64,000 nucleotides of DNA from Planctomycetaceae bacterium. Lineage in GTDB: Bacteria; Planctomycetota; Phycisphaerae; UBA1845; UTPLA1. Within the stretch, counting starts at the first letter, position 1, and each line of letters opens with the position of its first letter. Below the pieces are notes generated by a model that did not search any database, was not told the origin of the DNA, and was given only the letters and a program-made list of their open reading frames with translations. Location: positions 1-64,000 of the forward strand of contig WYBU01000064.1 in assembly GCA_011525745.1 (NCBI GenBank). The letters are read 5' to 3'. Both the position numbers and the translations under genes were made by a program. This document shows, one piece after another, positions 55,609-64,000 of the stretch.

Positions 55609-56055
55609 ATGTCCGCCATTCTCGGCATCGACTACGGCAGCAAGCGCATCGGGCTGGCCATCAGCGACGCCGGCGGAACGATCGCCATGCCGCTGTCGGT
55701 GCTGCCAGGCCGCGGAGACGTCGAGCAGGATGCGGCGGCGGTGCTGGCGGCGTCGGCGGAGCATGACGTGGAGCGCTTCGTCGTCGGACTGCCGCTGAAC
55801 ATGGACGACTCGGAGGGTGAACAGGCGAAGCTGTCGCGACGCTTCGGCGCGGCGCTGGCGGTCCGCTCGAATCGACCGGTCGATTATTTCGACGAACGCC
55901 TGTCCAGTTTTCACGCCGACGAGCTGACGCGCGAAGCTGGCCTGCCGCGCCGCCTCCGCCGCGCCAAGCAGGACAAGGTAGCCGCCCAGGTGATGTTACA
56001 AGCCTATCTCGATCAAAGCGGTGGTTCGGCCCACGCAGCGGCCCCTACGGCCTGA
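55609..56055 (+). CDS. ruvX: RuvX/YqgF pre-16S rRNA nuclease
   Basis: 148 aa from the ATG at 55609; a GTG at 55597 overlapping the previous stop is also possible. RNase H-like motifs: ILGIDYGSKRIGLAISD, FVVGLPLNMDDSEGEQA and VDYFDERLSSFHAD with the acidic residues expected. It takes part in 16S rRNA 5'-end maturation (first named as a Holliday-junction resolvase homologue). The last few residues run into repeat DNA (SAHAAAPTA), which suggests a C terminus extended or altered by it. Confidence 0.92.
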   Translation: MSAILGIDYGSKRIGLAISDAGGTIAMPLSVLPGRGDVEQDAAAVLAASAEHDVERFVVGLPLNMDDSEGEQAKLSRRFGAALAVRSNRPVDYFDERLSSFHADELTREAGLPRRLRRAKQDKVAAQVMLQAYLDQSGGSAHAAAPTA

Positions 56056-56266
56056 ATCGAGCCGCGACCGTGAGTCGGATCTGATCCGAACCGCGACCGT
56101 AAGGGAGCGCCGGGAAACGCATCGAACGCTGAGGCGCGCACGCATTCGCAACGACGCTGCGTACAGCCGAAGGCGGACCGGGCGTCGACAGTGAACGGCG
56201 CCGCGGCGCTCCCTGACGGTCGCGGTTCGGTTCAGCAGGCGACGCCCCGCCAACCGGCTTCGCGCG
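56056..56266. repeat. R3 repeats in both orientations
   Basis: GAGCCGCGACCGTGAG (56058) and GAACCGCGACCGTAAGGGAG (56088) face the inverted CTCCCTGACGGTCGCGGTTC (56209). Transcribed together these would fold into a long stem between ruvX and the converging BatA-like gene. Confidence 0.85.
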
Positions 56267-58405
56267 TCACCGCCGCGAAGGCGCGGGTCCGGCCGCTCCC
56301 GTCGCGCCCCTGGATTCCCTCCGGCCGCTGAACGACGCACCGGCGCGCCCCGTCAACAACGACTCCACTATCAGCAGCCCCAGCAGCAGCGCCAGCACGT
56401 CGCCCGTCAACTCGCGCTCGCCCGAAGCGCCGCTCGCGACCGATTCCAGATCGGCCGCATCACGAATCACCATCGCGGCGCCCCGCGGGAAGCGCCCCAG
56501 TGCATCTTCGTCCGAAATCCGCAGCCCATCGGTCTCGCCCGGCCGCAGATTCACCGCGTACGTCGCGACCACGTCGCCATTCGCCGCCACGCGGTACAGC
56601 CCTGCAAACCGGGTCGGCGGCGCGACGCGGCCCTGCCCGTCAACCTGCGCTACGGCAGGCGACACAACCGGAACGGCCGGCGCCACGCGCTCGATTCGCG
56701 CCTCCTTCGCATTTCCGACAAACAGTCGCGCGGATTCGTCGCAATAAACGTGGGCCGCGCGTCGTTCTCGCGGCGTGACCGCCGCCGCCAGCCGATGCAG
56801 CTCGATCATGACCGCCGCGGCCCGAATCCCCAGATCGCTCCAGTCGGTCCGCAGCGAAAACGCCCACCACACGACGCGCCCGCTGCCGATGGTTGTCTCG
56901 ACAATCGCCGGTGCACCGTTGGCGAACGTGCGCGTGACGCTCGCCTGCGGAACCGGCTGCAACGTCACGTAGCGCGACACCACGCGACCCGTCAGCTCCG
57001 CGCCCGCAGGCGCATCACGCACCTCCGCCCGCGGAGCGAACGCCGTCGGCGGCCGCGGCGTTTCCACGCCCGTCGGAGTCGCGCCCAGTCCGTTCACGTC
57101 GCTCCAATTCTGCTCAGCCATGTTCGGCCCGCACACGATCAGCAATGTGCCGCCGCTTTCGCACCAGCCCCGCATCCGCGCGAGCATCATCGCATCCGGC
57201 GCCGGCGGCTCGATCCATACAACGAGCCGATACGCCTCCAGCGGCTCGCGTGCCGGCGCTTCAAACGGCAGCACGTCGACATCGAACGGCACGCGCTCGC
57301 GCGGCAGCATGCTTGGCGCAAGCAACGACGCCACCCGCCGCACCTCCTCGTTTTCCGACGCATCGTTATCCGGCGCGACCACCGCCACGCGCGCCCGCGG
57401 CGCCGCCTCAACCGCCACGAACACGCTGTTGTCATCCGCCAGCGCATCGCCGTGATCGAACCGCAACTCCACCCGATGCACGCCCGGCGTCATCGGCGGC
57501 GAGGCCGCAGCCGCGTCGCGCTGCGACTTCGCCTCCACGCGAAGCCGCTCGGTCCGCGACGCCAGCGCGCCGTCGATCCACATCTCAACCACGCCTTCCG
57601 CCGACTCGTCGCCCGTCGTGATGCGTGCGTCGAACGTCAGCGGCCGTCCCGGGAGTGCGAGCGTCGCGCCGGCGCCGCGGCTTCCCGCCAGATGCAGCGA
57701 AGCGTTGCGATGCTCCGACCGGCCGGCGTCGAGCACGTAATAAGTGATATCCGAGGAGTGTTCGCCGTCACGGGTAACGACGGCCTGTCCGCTCCACGCG
57801 TGTGCCGTCATGTCCGTCAGCAGATAGACCTCTTTCGACCCGTCCGTCGCCTCGCGCAGCGCGGCCGCCGCCGTTTTCAGCATCGGCGCCACACCGCGAT
57901 CGTGCATGCCCGCCGGCGGCTGCCGGATGGCGCGCGCCGCCGCGGCGCGGTCCGGCGTCCATCGCGGCGCCTCAATGCCCCCGCCGCAAAGCACCAGATA
58001 CCGCGAACCGGGCGGAAAGCGCCGCTCGTCGCGAATCAGCGACTCGGCCCACGCCACCGCATTCTCGTGGTACGTGCGCCCGGCGAAGCGGTAATTCATG
58101 CTGGCCGAATCGTCGAGGCAAAACACGGCGTGCGTCGGCGCTCGCGCCGCGCCGGCAACGGCCGCGCCGCGCGCCACGGGCCGCGCCAGCGCCGCCGCGA
58201 TCAGCGCCAGCACGACGATCCGCGCCGCCAGCAGCAACAGATGCCGCAGCCGGCGGCTGTGACGCGACACGGCATGAGCCGCCCGCAGCAGCCGCAACGC
58301 CGGGAACATCTGTCGCCTGGGTCGCGGACGCAGCAGCAGGTGGATGAGGATCGGGGCCGCGCAGCCGGCCAGGCCGACCAGCATTCCGGGATACAGCCAG
58401 ATCAT
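56267..58405 (-). CDS. BatA-like membrane protein with von Willebrand-type domain
   Basis: 712 aa from the ATG at 58405, which overlaps the stop of the DUF971 gene (ATGA). The N terminus, WLYPGMLVGLAGCAAPILIH-LLLRPRPRRQMFPALRLL, is the BatA/aerotolerance N-terminal hairpin; a second helix is LLLLAARIVVLALIAAALA. A von Willebrand-like domain follows (HAVFCLDDSASM with the D-x-S-x-S-like metal site changed to DDSAS), then a glutamine-amidotransferase-like part (about 430-620) and a last helix (VLALLLGLLIVESLL). These proteins occur beside MoxR ATPases and DUF58 proteins in planctomycetes; those partners are not seen here. Function: probably envelope assembly or stress; unproven. Confidence 0.85.
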   Translation of the reverse strand: MIWLYPGMLVGLAGCAAPILIHLLLRPRPRRQMFPALRLLRAAHAVSRHSRRLRHLLLLAARIVVLALIAAALARPVARGAAVAGAARAPTHAVFCLDDSASMNYRFAGRTYHENAVAWAESLIRDERRFPPGSRYLVLCGGGIEAPRWTPDRAAAARAIRQPPAGMHDRGVAPMLKTAAAALREATDGSKEVYLLTDMTAHAWSGQAVVTRDGEHSSDITYYVLDAGRSEHRNASLHLAGSRGAGATLALPGRPLTFDARITTGDESAEGVVEMWIDGALASRTERLRVEAKSQRDAAAASPPMTPGVHRVELRFDHGDALADDNSVFVAVEAAPRARVAVVAPDNDASENEEVRRVASLLAPSMLPRERVPFDVDVLPFEAPAREPLEAYRLVVWIEPPAPDAMMLARMRGWCESGGTLLIVCGPNMAEQNWSDVNGLGATPTGVETPRPPTAFAPRAEVRDAPAGAELTGRVVSRYVTLQPVPQASVTRTFANGAPAIVETTIGSGRVVWWAFSLRTDWSDLGIRAAAVMIELHRLAAAVTPRERRAAHVYCDESARLFVGNAKEARIERVAPAVPVVSPAVAQVDGQGRVAPPTRFAGLYRVAANGDVVATYAVNLRPGETDGLRISDEDALGRFPRGAAMVIRDAADLESVASGASGERELTGDVLALLLGLLIVESLLTGRAGASFSGRRESRGATGAAGPAPSRR

Positions 58406-58794
58406 GTGATCGATGGCCCTCGCGCAGGCGCATCCGCCTGATCGCCCGCGCCTGGGTCGATCTCTCTCAGATATCGAAAGTCGTAAATCCCCGTGTCGTG
58501 ACCGTCGGCCCAGACGATCTGAAGCGCGTACCGGCCCACCAGCGAAGCCGTCACCGCCTGGGCGCGACTCTGATGATTCTGCGGCAGAATCGGCAGCGAC
58601 AGGCCGACGGCCCGCGGACGGTCGCGTTGTTCGCGGCACGAAGCGCAGGGACAATGCGATCGCAGGTAATCCAGCGGATAGACGCTCCGCCGTCCGTCGT
58701 TCCAGTGAATCGTCAGCGACCGCTCGCGGTCGAGATGGATTCTGGCGGGAACTGCGGCGGTCTGAGACGGTTGCATGCTCATGGGTGGCGACAT
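58402..58794 (-). CDS. DUF971 protein
   Basis: 130 aa from the ATG at 58794 (58782 and 58776 are also ATG in frame, and no clear Shine-Dalgarno decides). The DUF971 core is SLTIHWNDGRRSVYPLDYLR, SHCPCASCREQ with three Cys, and LQIVWADGHDTGIYDFRYLR. It is found as the N-terminal domain of gamma-butyrobetaine hydroxylase and as free small proteins linked to Fe-S or Mrp-type ATPases, where the Cys set may bind metal. Here it is translationally coupled to a BatA-like gene. Confidence 0.88.
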   Translation of the reverse strand: MSPPMSMQPSQTAAVPARIHLDRERSLTIHWNDGRRSVYPLDYLRSHCPCASCREQRDRPRAVGLSLPILPQNHQSRAQAVTASLVGRYALQIVWADGHDTGIYDFRYLREIDPGAGDQADAPARGPSIT

Positions 58795-59162
58795 CGCGGT
58801 TGTGAATCGCCCGTCCGCGGGCCTGTGTGGCGCATTGTAGCGTGCCACGATTAACGGTGGCGCCGCTCGCGGCGCGGTACGATTCCTCGCAGGCGGGCGG
58901 CGGATGAGGAACCGCGCGGGAATGACCTGCACCGCCACCTGAAGCGCGGCACGGTCAAGCCGTCGCGCGGGAGCGGTCCTGCCAGTTTCGAGTGGTGCGG
59001 GCGACCCGCCCGTCTGTCGTTCTCCCGCGGCGGCCGTGCCATGTTGAAACTCGTCGTGCGAAAAGGGCGGTGATTCGTTCAAGTTGTTGACACGCGCGTC
59101 CATTGCGAGATGCCGCCGCATCGGCGGCACTCCCCGGAAATAGTTTGCCGTGAGGGACCGCA
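58795..59162. repeat. intergenic region with R4-like repeats
   Basis: 368 bp. It holds R4-like sequences (CACGGTCAAGCCGTCGCGCG, 58949; CGGCGGCCGTGCCATGTTGA, 59026) in opposite orientation. The divergent promoters for DUF971 and the methyltransferase should be here. No gene is recognised. Confidence 0.5.
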
Positions 59163-59933
59163 ATGAAACTCTATTCATCGCTGGCGGAATGGTGGCCGCT
59201 GCTGTCCCATCCCGATGAGTACCGCGACGAGGCCGCGTACTACTGGCGCTTGCTCTGCAAACATACGCGCCGGCCCATTGAATCGCTGCTGGAGCTGGGC
59301 AGCGGGGGCGGGAACAACGCCTTTCACATTCGCCGGTACGCCGCGCGACGGCAAAGCGGCAGGGGGGCGACGCCGAACGCTCCGCTTCGCATGACGCTGA
59401 CCGACGCATCCCAAGCCATGCTCGACGTCAGCCGTTGCCTCAACCCCGATTGCGAGCATGTTCAGGGTGACATGCGCAGCCTGCGCCTGCAACGGCGATT
59501 CGACGCCGTCTTCATCCAGGACGCGGTCATGTACATGACGACGGGCGACGATCTGCGCCGCGCGATTCGAACCGCCTGGGAGCATTGCGCGCCGGACGGA
59601 GTCGTCCTGTTCGCGCCGGACTGTACGCGCGAGACATGGAGCGCCGGCACCAGTCACGGCGGCCACGATGGCCCGGCTGTCGCGATGCGTTATCTTGAAT
59701 GGACTTGGGACCCCGATCCGGCCGACAGCGAATACGTTGTCCAGTTCGCCTTTCTGATGAAAATGGCCGACGGCGCCGTGCGCGTCGAGCACGAGCAGCA
59801 CCGCTTGGGTTTGTTCGCCGAGCGGGAGTGGATCGAGTTCCTGCGCGAAGCCGGCTTTGCCGCCTGCGTCGAACCCGGAGCGGATGAGGTTGATGACGTC
59901 TCCCGTTGCTTCGTCGGCGTCCGGCCGGCATGA
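59163..59933 (+). CDS. class I SAM-dependent methyltransferase
   Basis: 256 aa. Motif I is SLLELGSGGGNNAFHI, with acidic LTDASQAMLDVSR, then HVQGDMRSLRL, FDAVFIQDAVMYMT and LFAPDCTRETW. The N-terminal helix LYSSLAEWWPLLSHPDEYRDEAAYYWRL-type region is as in small-molecule methyltransferases. An extra C-terminal beta part (YVVQFAFLMKMADGAVRVEHEQHR) would shape the substrate site. The substrate cannot be inferred; the gene stands alone. Confidence 0.85.
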   Translation: MKLYSSLAEWWPLLSHPDEYRDEAAYYWRLLCKHTRRPIESLLELGSGGGNNAFHIRRYAARRQSGRGATPNAPLRMTLTDASQAMLDVSRCLNPDCEHVQGDMRSLRLQRRFDAVFIQDAVMYMTTGDDLRRAIRTAWEHCAPDGVVLFAPDCTRETWSAGTSHGGHDGPAVAMRYLEWTWDPDPADSEYVVQFAFLMKMADGAVRVEHEQHRLGLFAEREWIEFLREAGFAACVEPGADEVDDVSRCFVGVRPA

Positions 59934-59951
59934 CGGCCGGCGCCCAAGCAG

Positions 59952-59972
59952 GCCGCCGCATCACGCGGCGGC
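59952..59972 (+). terminator. GC-rich hairpin after the methyltransferase gene
   Basis: GCCGCCGC pairs perfectly with GCGGCGGC over a five-base loop ATCAC, 18 bp after the stop. Only GTT follows, so it is at best a terminator without a U-run. The rest of 59934-60263 shows no gene. Confidence 0.35.
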
Positions 59973-60263
59973 GTTCCGATCCGATCGTGTCGCATGGCCC
60001 GGCCCCTACGCGCGCTATGCGGTAGGTTCCATGACAAACGTGTCGCGAACGGGCTTTGTTTTGTCGAACGCGAGAAGCGCACCCAGGTCATCATTCGGGC
60101 GTACCGGCACGGAATGGGTCCGCGGCACTCCAGCCAGGCCGAAAATCCGCGCCGATGATATGCGAGCTTGCGGGTACGATGCCTGCCGGTCGACGGGCCG
60201 CCGAGTCACAGCAGCAACTCGGAATCATGGCTTTACATCTGCAATGTTTGGGAGGCTTACCCA

Positions 60264-61529
60264 ATGACGTCTACCGCTTCACGACGGCTACAGGTTCGAC
60301 TTGCCTGCACGCATCGAACCCGGGCAGCGGCCGTAATCGCCGTTGCCATTCTGTGTCCCGTACTGCCTTCGCGGGCGGCGGAACCGCCATCGACCCGCCC
60401 GCATCCGGCGTCGCATCCTGCCGCGTCGCGACCTTCCTCCCTCGACGCTCGCGAAAACGACGCCCTCCGTGAACTGCTCGACGGCATTCGCACGAGGCAC
60501 AAGCTGCCCGCCCTGGGCGGGGCGATCGTCGACCTCGACGGCGTCCGTTCGATTGCGGCCGTCGGCATCCGACGCCACGGTTCGGCGGAGGCCGTTACGC
60601 CACACGACCTGTTCCACATCGGCTCCTGCACCAAGGCCATGACCTCCACCGTCATCGCCCGGCTCATCGAGGAAGGAACGCTCGATTGGACCACCACGCC
60701 GGCCGACGTCTTTCCCGAACTGAGCGATGCGATGGACCCCGCGTTTCGCAAAGCCACGCTCGAGCTCCTGCTGACTCACCGCGCCGGCGCGCCGGCCGAT
60801 CTCAACGCCGACGGACTCTGGGCGCGCCTCTGGGAACGACGCGGCTCGCCGATCGAGCAGCGGCTCGACCTGCTGCGATCCGTGCTCGCCAGGCCGCCCG
60901 TTTCCGAGCCGGGCAGGCGATACCTCTACTCCAACGCAGGCTACGCGATCGCCGGCGCCATCGCCGAGCGCAAGACCGGCCTGTCGTGGGAAGACCTGAT
61001 GCGGCGGAAGCTCTTCGAACCGCTCGGCATGAAGTCGGCCGGATTCGGCGCGCCCGGCGCGGTCGGCGGCGGCGACGTGCCGTGGGGACACGTGCTGCGC
61101 GAGGGAAAGCTGACGCCTATCGAACCGGGACCGATGGCCGACAATCCGCCCGCGATCGCCCCGGCGGGAACGGTGCATTGCACGCTTTCCGACTGGGGCC
61201 GTTTCGTCGCCTTGCATCTTCGCGGCTCAAAGGAAGACACGCCGCTGTTGAAGCGAGATGCGTTTCACCGCCTGCACACGCCGTCGCGCGGCGCGGACTA
61301 TGCGATGGGCTGGATCGTCACGCAGCGCGAATGGGGCGGCACGGTCCAGACGCACGCCGGCAGCAACACGATGTGGTACGGCGTCGTCTGGATGGCGCCA
61401 CAAAAAGATTTCGCCGTGCTGGCCGTCACCAACCTGGGCGACCCCGCCGCGACCCACGCCTGCGACGAAGCCGCGTGGCAACTGATCCAGCACGTGTTGA
61501 CATCCACTGAAAAACGCCAGGACGATTGA
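60264..61529 (+). CDS. exported beta-lactamase-family serine hydrolase
   Basis: 421 aa from the ATG at 60264, with GGGAGG 8 bp upstream; the longer frame lacks a site. A signal peptide (AAVIAVAILCPVLPSRAAE) is followed by a class C beta-lactamase/penicillin-binding fold: Ser-x-x-Lys in IGSCTKAMTS, Tyr-x-Asn in YLYSNAGYAIAGAIAE, and a His-Ala-Gly in VQTHAGSNTMW where HTG or KTG is usual. Many such planctomycete enzymes are esterases or peptidases rather than antibiotic-degrading. Probably periplasmic; the true substrate is unknown. Confidence 0.88.
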   Translation: MTSTASRRLQVRLACTHRTRAAAVIAVAILCPVLPSRAAEPPSTRPHPASHPAASRPSSLDARENDALRELLDGIRTRHKLPALGGAIVDLDGVRSIAAVGIRRHGSAEAVTPHDLFHIGSCTKAMTSTVIARLIEEGTLDWTTTPADVFPELSDAMDPAFRKATLELLLTHRAGAPADLNADGLWARLWERRGSPIEQRLDLLRSVLARPPVSEPGRRYLYSNAGYAIAGAIAERKTGLSWEDLMRRKLFEPLGMKSAGFGAPGAVGGGDVPWGHVLREGKLTPIEPGPMADNPPAIAPAGTVHCTLSDWGRFVALHLRGSKEDTPLLKRDAFHRLHTPSRGADYAMGWIVTQREWGGTVQTHAGSNTMWYGVVWMAPQKDFAVLAVTNLGDPAATHACDEAAWQLIQHVLTSTEKRQDD

Positions 61530-61779
61530 AGGTTTCGTTGAATCGGGTGGCCCATCGCGCAGCGGTGGGTTCACGATGACAGGATTTCGCAAACGCGCCC
61601 GATTGAGTGCGTTCCGCTCTGCGACCGGCCTGAACCGACCCCCCAGCGCCAGCGCCGAGACCCCCGCCGCAACCCGGAACAACCGCAGCGCCTGCGCTCG
61701 CGGCTCGGACAATTATTTCGAATTTTCGACTTTTTCACTTCTTGACGTTTCTTCAACGTTTCCCCGCCCATCACAATGC
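61530..61779. repeat. R2 plus core-like repeat between convergent genes
   Basis: GGTGGCCCATCGCGCAGCGG (R2, 61548) is followed by a diverged core (GCGCCTGCGCTCGCGGCTCG, 61690). No gene is recognised. R2 at this place is between two genes that converge. Confidence 0.6.
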
Positions 61780-62124
61780 TCACACTTGCATCGACACCGT
61801 CGTGCCGGCCCCGCTCAGGTCGACCTCAAGCCAGTCTTTCTCCACCCGCGCCGGAAACCGCTGCACCCGCACCATTGCATTGTGCACGCACGCACCGGTG
61901 CGAAGATCGAATTCCCACTCATGCCACGGGCACGTCACGACCGCGTTGGCGACGCGCCCGGCGGATAAGTTCCCGCCTGCATGTGGACAACTGTTGCGGA
62001 TCGCCACAAATCCGTCCGGCCGCGGCAGGTGAAATACCGCCAGTTCCACGCCCTGAATCGAAACAAAGCGTTGCGTCCCGACGGGACATTCTTCGATCGG
62101 AAACAACCGAGTCCATCCGGCCAT
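61780..62124 (-). CDS. Rieske [2Fe-2S] protein, NirD-like
   Basis: 114 aa from the ATG at 62124. Both cluster motifs are present: RNSCPHAGGNLS (Cys-x-His) and TCPWHEWEFDLRTG (Cys-x2-His). A single small domain like the ferredoxin component of dioxygenases or NirD. It would carry electrons at fairly high potential to an oxygenase or reductase partner, none of which is adjacent. A TTG at 62145 in frame is less likely. There is no transmembrane part, so it is soluble. Confidence 0.9.
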   Translation of the reverse strand: MAGWTRLFPIEECPVGTQRFVSIQGVELAVFHLPRPDGFVAIRNSCPHAGGNLSAGRVANAVVTCPWHEWEFDLRTGACVHNAMVRVQRFPARVEKDWLEVDLSGAGTTVSMQV

Positions 62125-62453
62125 TCGAGAGTATACTAACACCAAAGTGCTGGTTCGAGGTCAGTGCCGGATCAGAATCCCCCGCGCAAGCAAGGGACCG
62201 GCCCGGAGGGCTTGCCTTCAGGCATCCATCGCCGGCCACGCACGACTTGGTGCGAAACCAACGGTCCCGGTCAGAATCGGCGCGTCCATCGAAAGTCGCG
62301 TGGAACGGGCTTGTAGCCCGTTCGTGCAGGTAGAATGCCCTCACGACGCGTTGGATCAGATGCAACCGGCCTGAACAACTACACTGTGTTTTTCGCGTGT
62401 CCCGCGCTCTCAAATGAATTTGCCCCGGGGCGCTGCTCGCCAGGGAAAACGTG
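62125..62453. repeat. intergenic region with repeat shared with 38.4 kb
   Basis: 329 bp. The ~95-bp segment (62276-62372) containing GTGGAACGGGCTTGTAGCCC is a second copy of that at 38398-38495. No gene is recognised; promoters of the two divergent genes should be here. Confidence 0.6.
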
Positions 62454-64000
62454 ATGTCCGCGATCCCCCAAACGCCGCTCACCGGCGCTGCCGAGTTCGA
62501 ACGGCGCGTGTTGCGCGCTCTGGCCGCCCTCGGTCGGCGCACGCGGCTGTATCTGCTCATTCGCGGACTGGCGCTGACATTGGCGTTCGTGTTGTCTGCC
62601 GCCGCCCTTCAGTTCTGCATCGACTATCTGCTCGTTCTCGAAAGACTGCCGCGATTCGTCCTGCTGCTGATGGTGGTCGGCATCGTGGCCTTTCAGTTCC
62701 GGGCTCTGCTCTGGCGGCCCCTGCGTGCCGGCTTCAATCCCGCCCGCCTCGCCGAAACGCTGGAACGCCATCACCCCGCGCTGAAGGATCGACTGCTGAG
62801 CGCCGTGCAGTTTGCCACCGGCGCCGGCCGTCCGGCGAGCGTACCGCCCGGTGATGACTCTCGCCCGCTGATGGAGGCCGTCATTCGCCAGGCGTGTGAC
62901 GACGCGCGCCAGATCCGGCCGCACACCCTGCTGTGTGGCGCGTCGGCGCGGCGCCATTTCGTTCTGCTGCTCGCGATCATCGGCGCGATGTTCGCCGCCG
63001 GCCGCGCCCGACCCGTATTGATGCAAGTTTATATCGGCCGCAACCTGCTGCTGTCCGACGTCGGCTGGCCGCGCGGCTATCGCATCGTGCTCGAAGGCGC
63101 GATCGGCGGCCGGATTCGCTGGCCGCGCGGCGATGCGCTTTTGCTGGCGGCCCGCGTCGAAACGACCGACGACAAGCCGCCGCGCCAGGTCTATCTAACC
63201 GTCCGTCACCCCGACGGCGGCTACGACGAACGGCCGATGAAGCGCGTCGGCGAAAACCGCTTCCATTGCGACCTCGGCCCGCTCGATTCGTCGATGACCG
63301 TGCGGTTTGTCGTGTCGCGGTGGGGGACCGACCAGACCAGCGAACCCTTCGAAATCGAAGCGATCGACCGCCCGAGCGTCCGCACCGCGCTGGTGCGCGT
63401 CACGCCGGCGGCCTACACGCGCCAGCCGACGTATGCGTTCCCGGCGGGCCAGACCTCCGGCGAAGCGCCGGCCGGTTCGCGCCTGCGGTTGGAGATCGAG
63501 CTGAACAAGCCGGTCGTCTCGGCGCGGTTGATGTGCGGCGGCGGGGAAATCGGCCCGGCCGAACGGGTGGGGGAGCAGCGCTGGGCCGCCGACGTCGAGC
63601 CGGTTCGCTCGGCCGTCTACACGTTCGACGTGCGCGACGACATGGGACTGGAAGACGTGCGGCCGGCGGCGTTCTCGATCCGGCTCGTCTCCGACCGCCC
63701 GCCGACGGTGCGCGTCAAGCTGCCGGGCGTCGGTTCCATGATCGTGCCCAACGCGGTTCTGCCGATCGTGGCCGAGTTCGAGGACAACTGGGGCCTGGCG
63801 ACGGCCGAATTTGAATACCAGATCGACCGCGCCACGGCGACCTCGCAACCGACGCCGGTTACGCAGTCGCTGCCGGATTTCGAGCCGCATCAAACGCGTT
63901 TCACGCATCGCTGGGAGTGGGATCTCGCGCCGCTTGGCCTCGCGCCGCAAAATCGCCTCAGCGTCTCGGCCCGCGCACGCGACTTCAAGGACTTCGGCGA
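62454..64000 (+). CDS. 5' part of a large membrane protein (DUF4175-like), cut by window end
   Basis: The frame is open from the ATG at 62454 (GGGA upstream; GTG at 62451 is also possible) to the window end, 515 codons with no stop. Two helices near residues 35-60 (LALTLAFVLSAAALQF) and 70-90 (FVLLLMVVGIVAFQF), then LAETLERHHPALKDRLLSAVQFATG, and a third helix (FVLLLAIIGAMFAAG). The rest is a periplasmic beta-rich part with VYLTVRHPDGGYDERPM and VRVTPAAYTRQPTY. This matches the DUF4175 family of large planctomycete and alphaproteobacterial membrane proteins. Its role is unknown. All other plus- and minus-strand frames here are shadows. Confidence 0.75.
   Translation, partial: MSAIPQTPLTGAAEFERRVLRALAALGRRTRLYLLIRGLALTLAFVLSAAALQFCIDYLLVLERLPRFVLLLMVVGIVAFQFRALLWRPLRAGFNPARLAETLERHHPALKDRLLSAVQFATGAGRPASVPPGDDSRPLMEAVIRQACDDARQIRPHTLLCGASARRHFVLLLAIIGAMFAAGRARPVLMQVYIGRNLLLSDVGWPRGYRIVLEGAIGGRIRWPRGDALLLAARVETTDDKPPRQVYLTVRHPDGGYDERPMKRVGENRFHCDLGPLDSSMTVRFVVSRWGTDQTSEPFEIEAIDRPSVRTALVRVTPAAYTRQPTYAFPAGQTSGEAPAGSRLRLEIELNKPVVSARLMCGGGEIGPAERVGEQRWAADVEPVRSAVYTFDVRDDMGLEDVRPAAFSIRLVSDRPPTVRVKLPGVGSMIVPNAVLPIVAEFEDNWGLATAEFEYQIDRATATSQPTPVTQSLPDFEPHQTRFTHRWEWDLAPLGLAPQNRLSVSARARDFKDFG

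Noticed and set aside
62933-63814. 293-codon plus-strand frame near the window end
   Set aside because: Arg-rich shadow of the open DUF4175-like frame that begins at 62454 and runs off the end.

Overview
The window looks like a chromosome segment from a planctomycete, probably a Phycisphaerae-like lineage known from environmental genomes. The grounds are very high GC, a secreted protein with an Ig-like (He_PIG) domain and dockerin-like tail, a DUF1573 protein beside a rhodanese and a MauE-like protein, many short sigma factors and NtrC-type regulators, a BatA-like protein next to DUF971, and a dense population of short dispersed palindromic repeats. The lineage is inferred from gene content only; no rRNA is present.

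Layout. 1-3.1 kb: tandem repeats, then a GAF-GAF-AAA+-Fis regulator (minus). 3.5-6 kb: secreted two-repeat protein with dockerin-like tail. 6.1-15.3 kb: a tightly coupled plus-strand cluster of three glycosyltransferases, an ABC exporter, two aminoglycoside-phosphotransferase-fold kinases and a prepilin-like protein. 15.6-21.3 kb: degenerate nuclease-like protein, D/N-rich lipoprotein, GT-C membrane protein, a histidine kinase and a divergent NtrC-like response regulator lacking GAFTGA; then tRNA-Ala(GGC). 21.6-30.7 kb: GH-D-type glycosidase, ribD, another GT-C enzyme, an ECF sigma factor with a membrane protein, and a DUF1573 protein. 30.9-33.5 kb: rhodanese, MauE-like protein, mtnP. 33.7-42.9 kb: unknown secreted protein, murA, mlaE, rpmI-rplT, a sigma-70-family factor and ahcY.

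43.2-45.7 kb is the most foreign-looking part. It has lower GC and carries a 10-cysteine secreted peptide, a membrane-anchored protein and a second MauE-like protein. Two nearly identical ~180-bp composite repeats flank it, and a C13 tract sits in the apparent promoter spacer. Immediately after it (46.0-46.6 kb) is an AhpD-like gene whose second catalytic Cys codon is an in-frame TGA followed by a good bacterial SECIS-like hairpin: a strong selenoprotein candidate. 46.6-64 kb holds a Lon-N-domain protein, an HtrA protease, panB, a GH127 glycosidase, an endonuclease/exonuclease/phosphatase-fold lipoprotein, a Cys/Met PLP enzyme with ruvX, BatA-like and DUF971 proteins, a methyltransferase, a class-C-type serine hydrolase, a Rieske protein and the 5' part of a large membrane protein.

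A recurring theme is at least eight families of short dispersed repeats, mostly palindromic, filling almost every intergenic gap. In three genes (the GAF/sigma-54 regulator, ribD and GH127) copies lie inside the reading frame and are translated as extra peptide. All functional statements are from reading the sequence and family knowledge; no database search was run.
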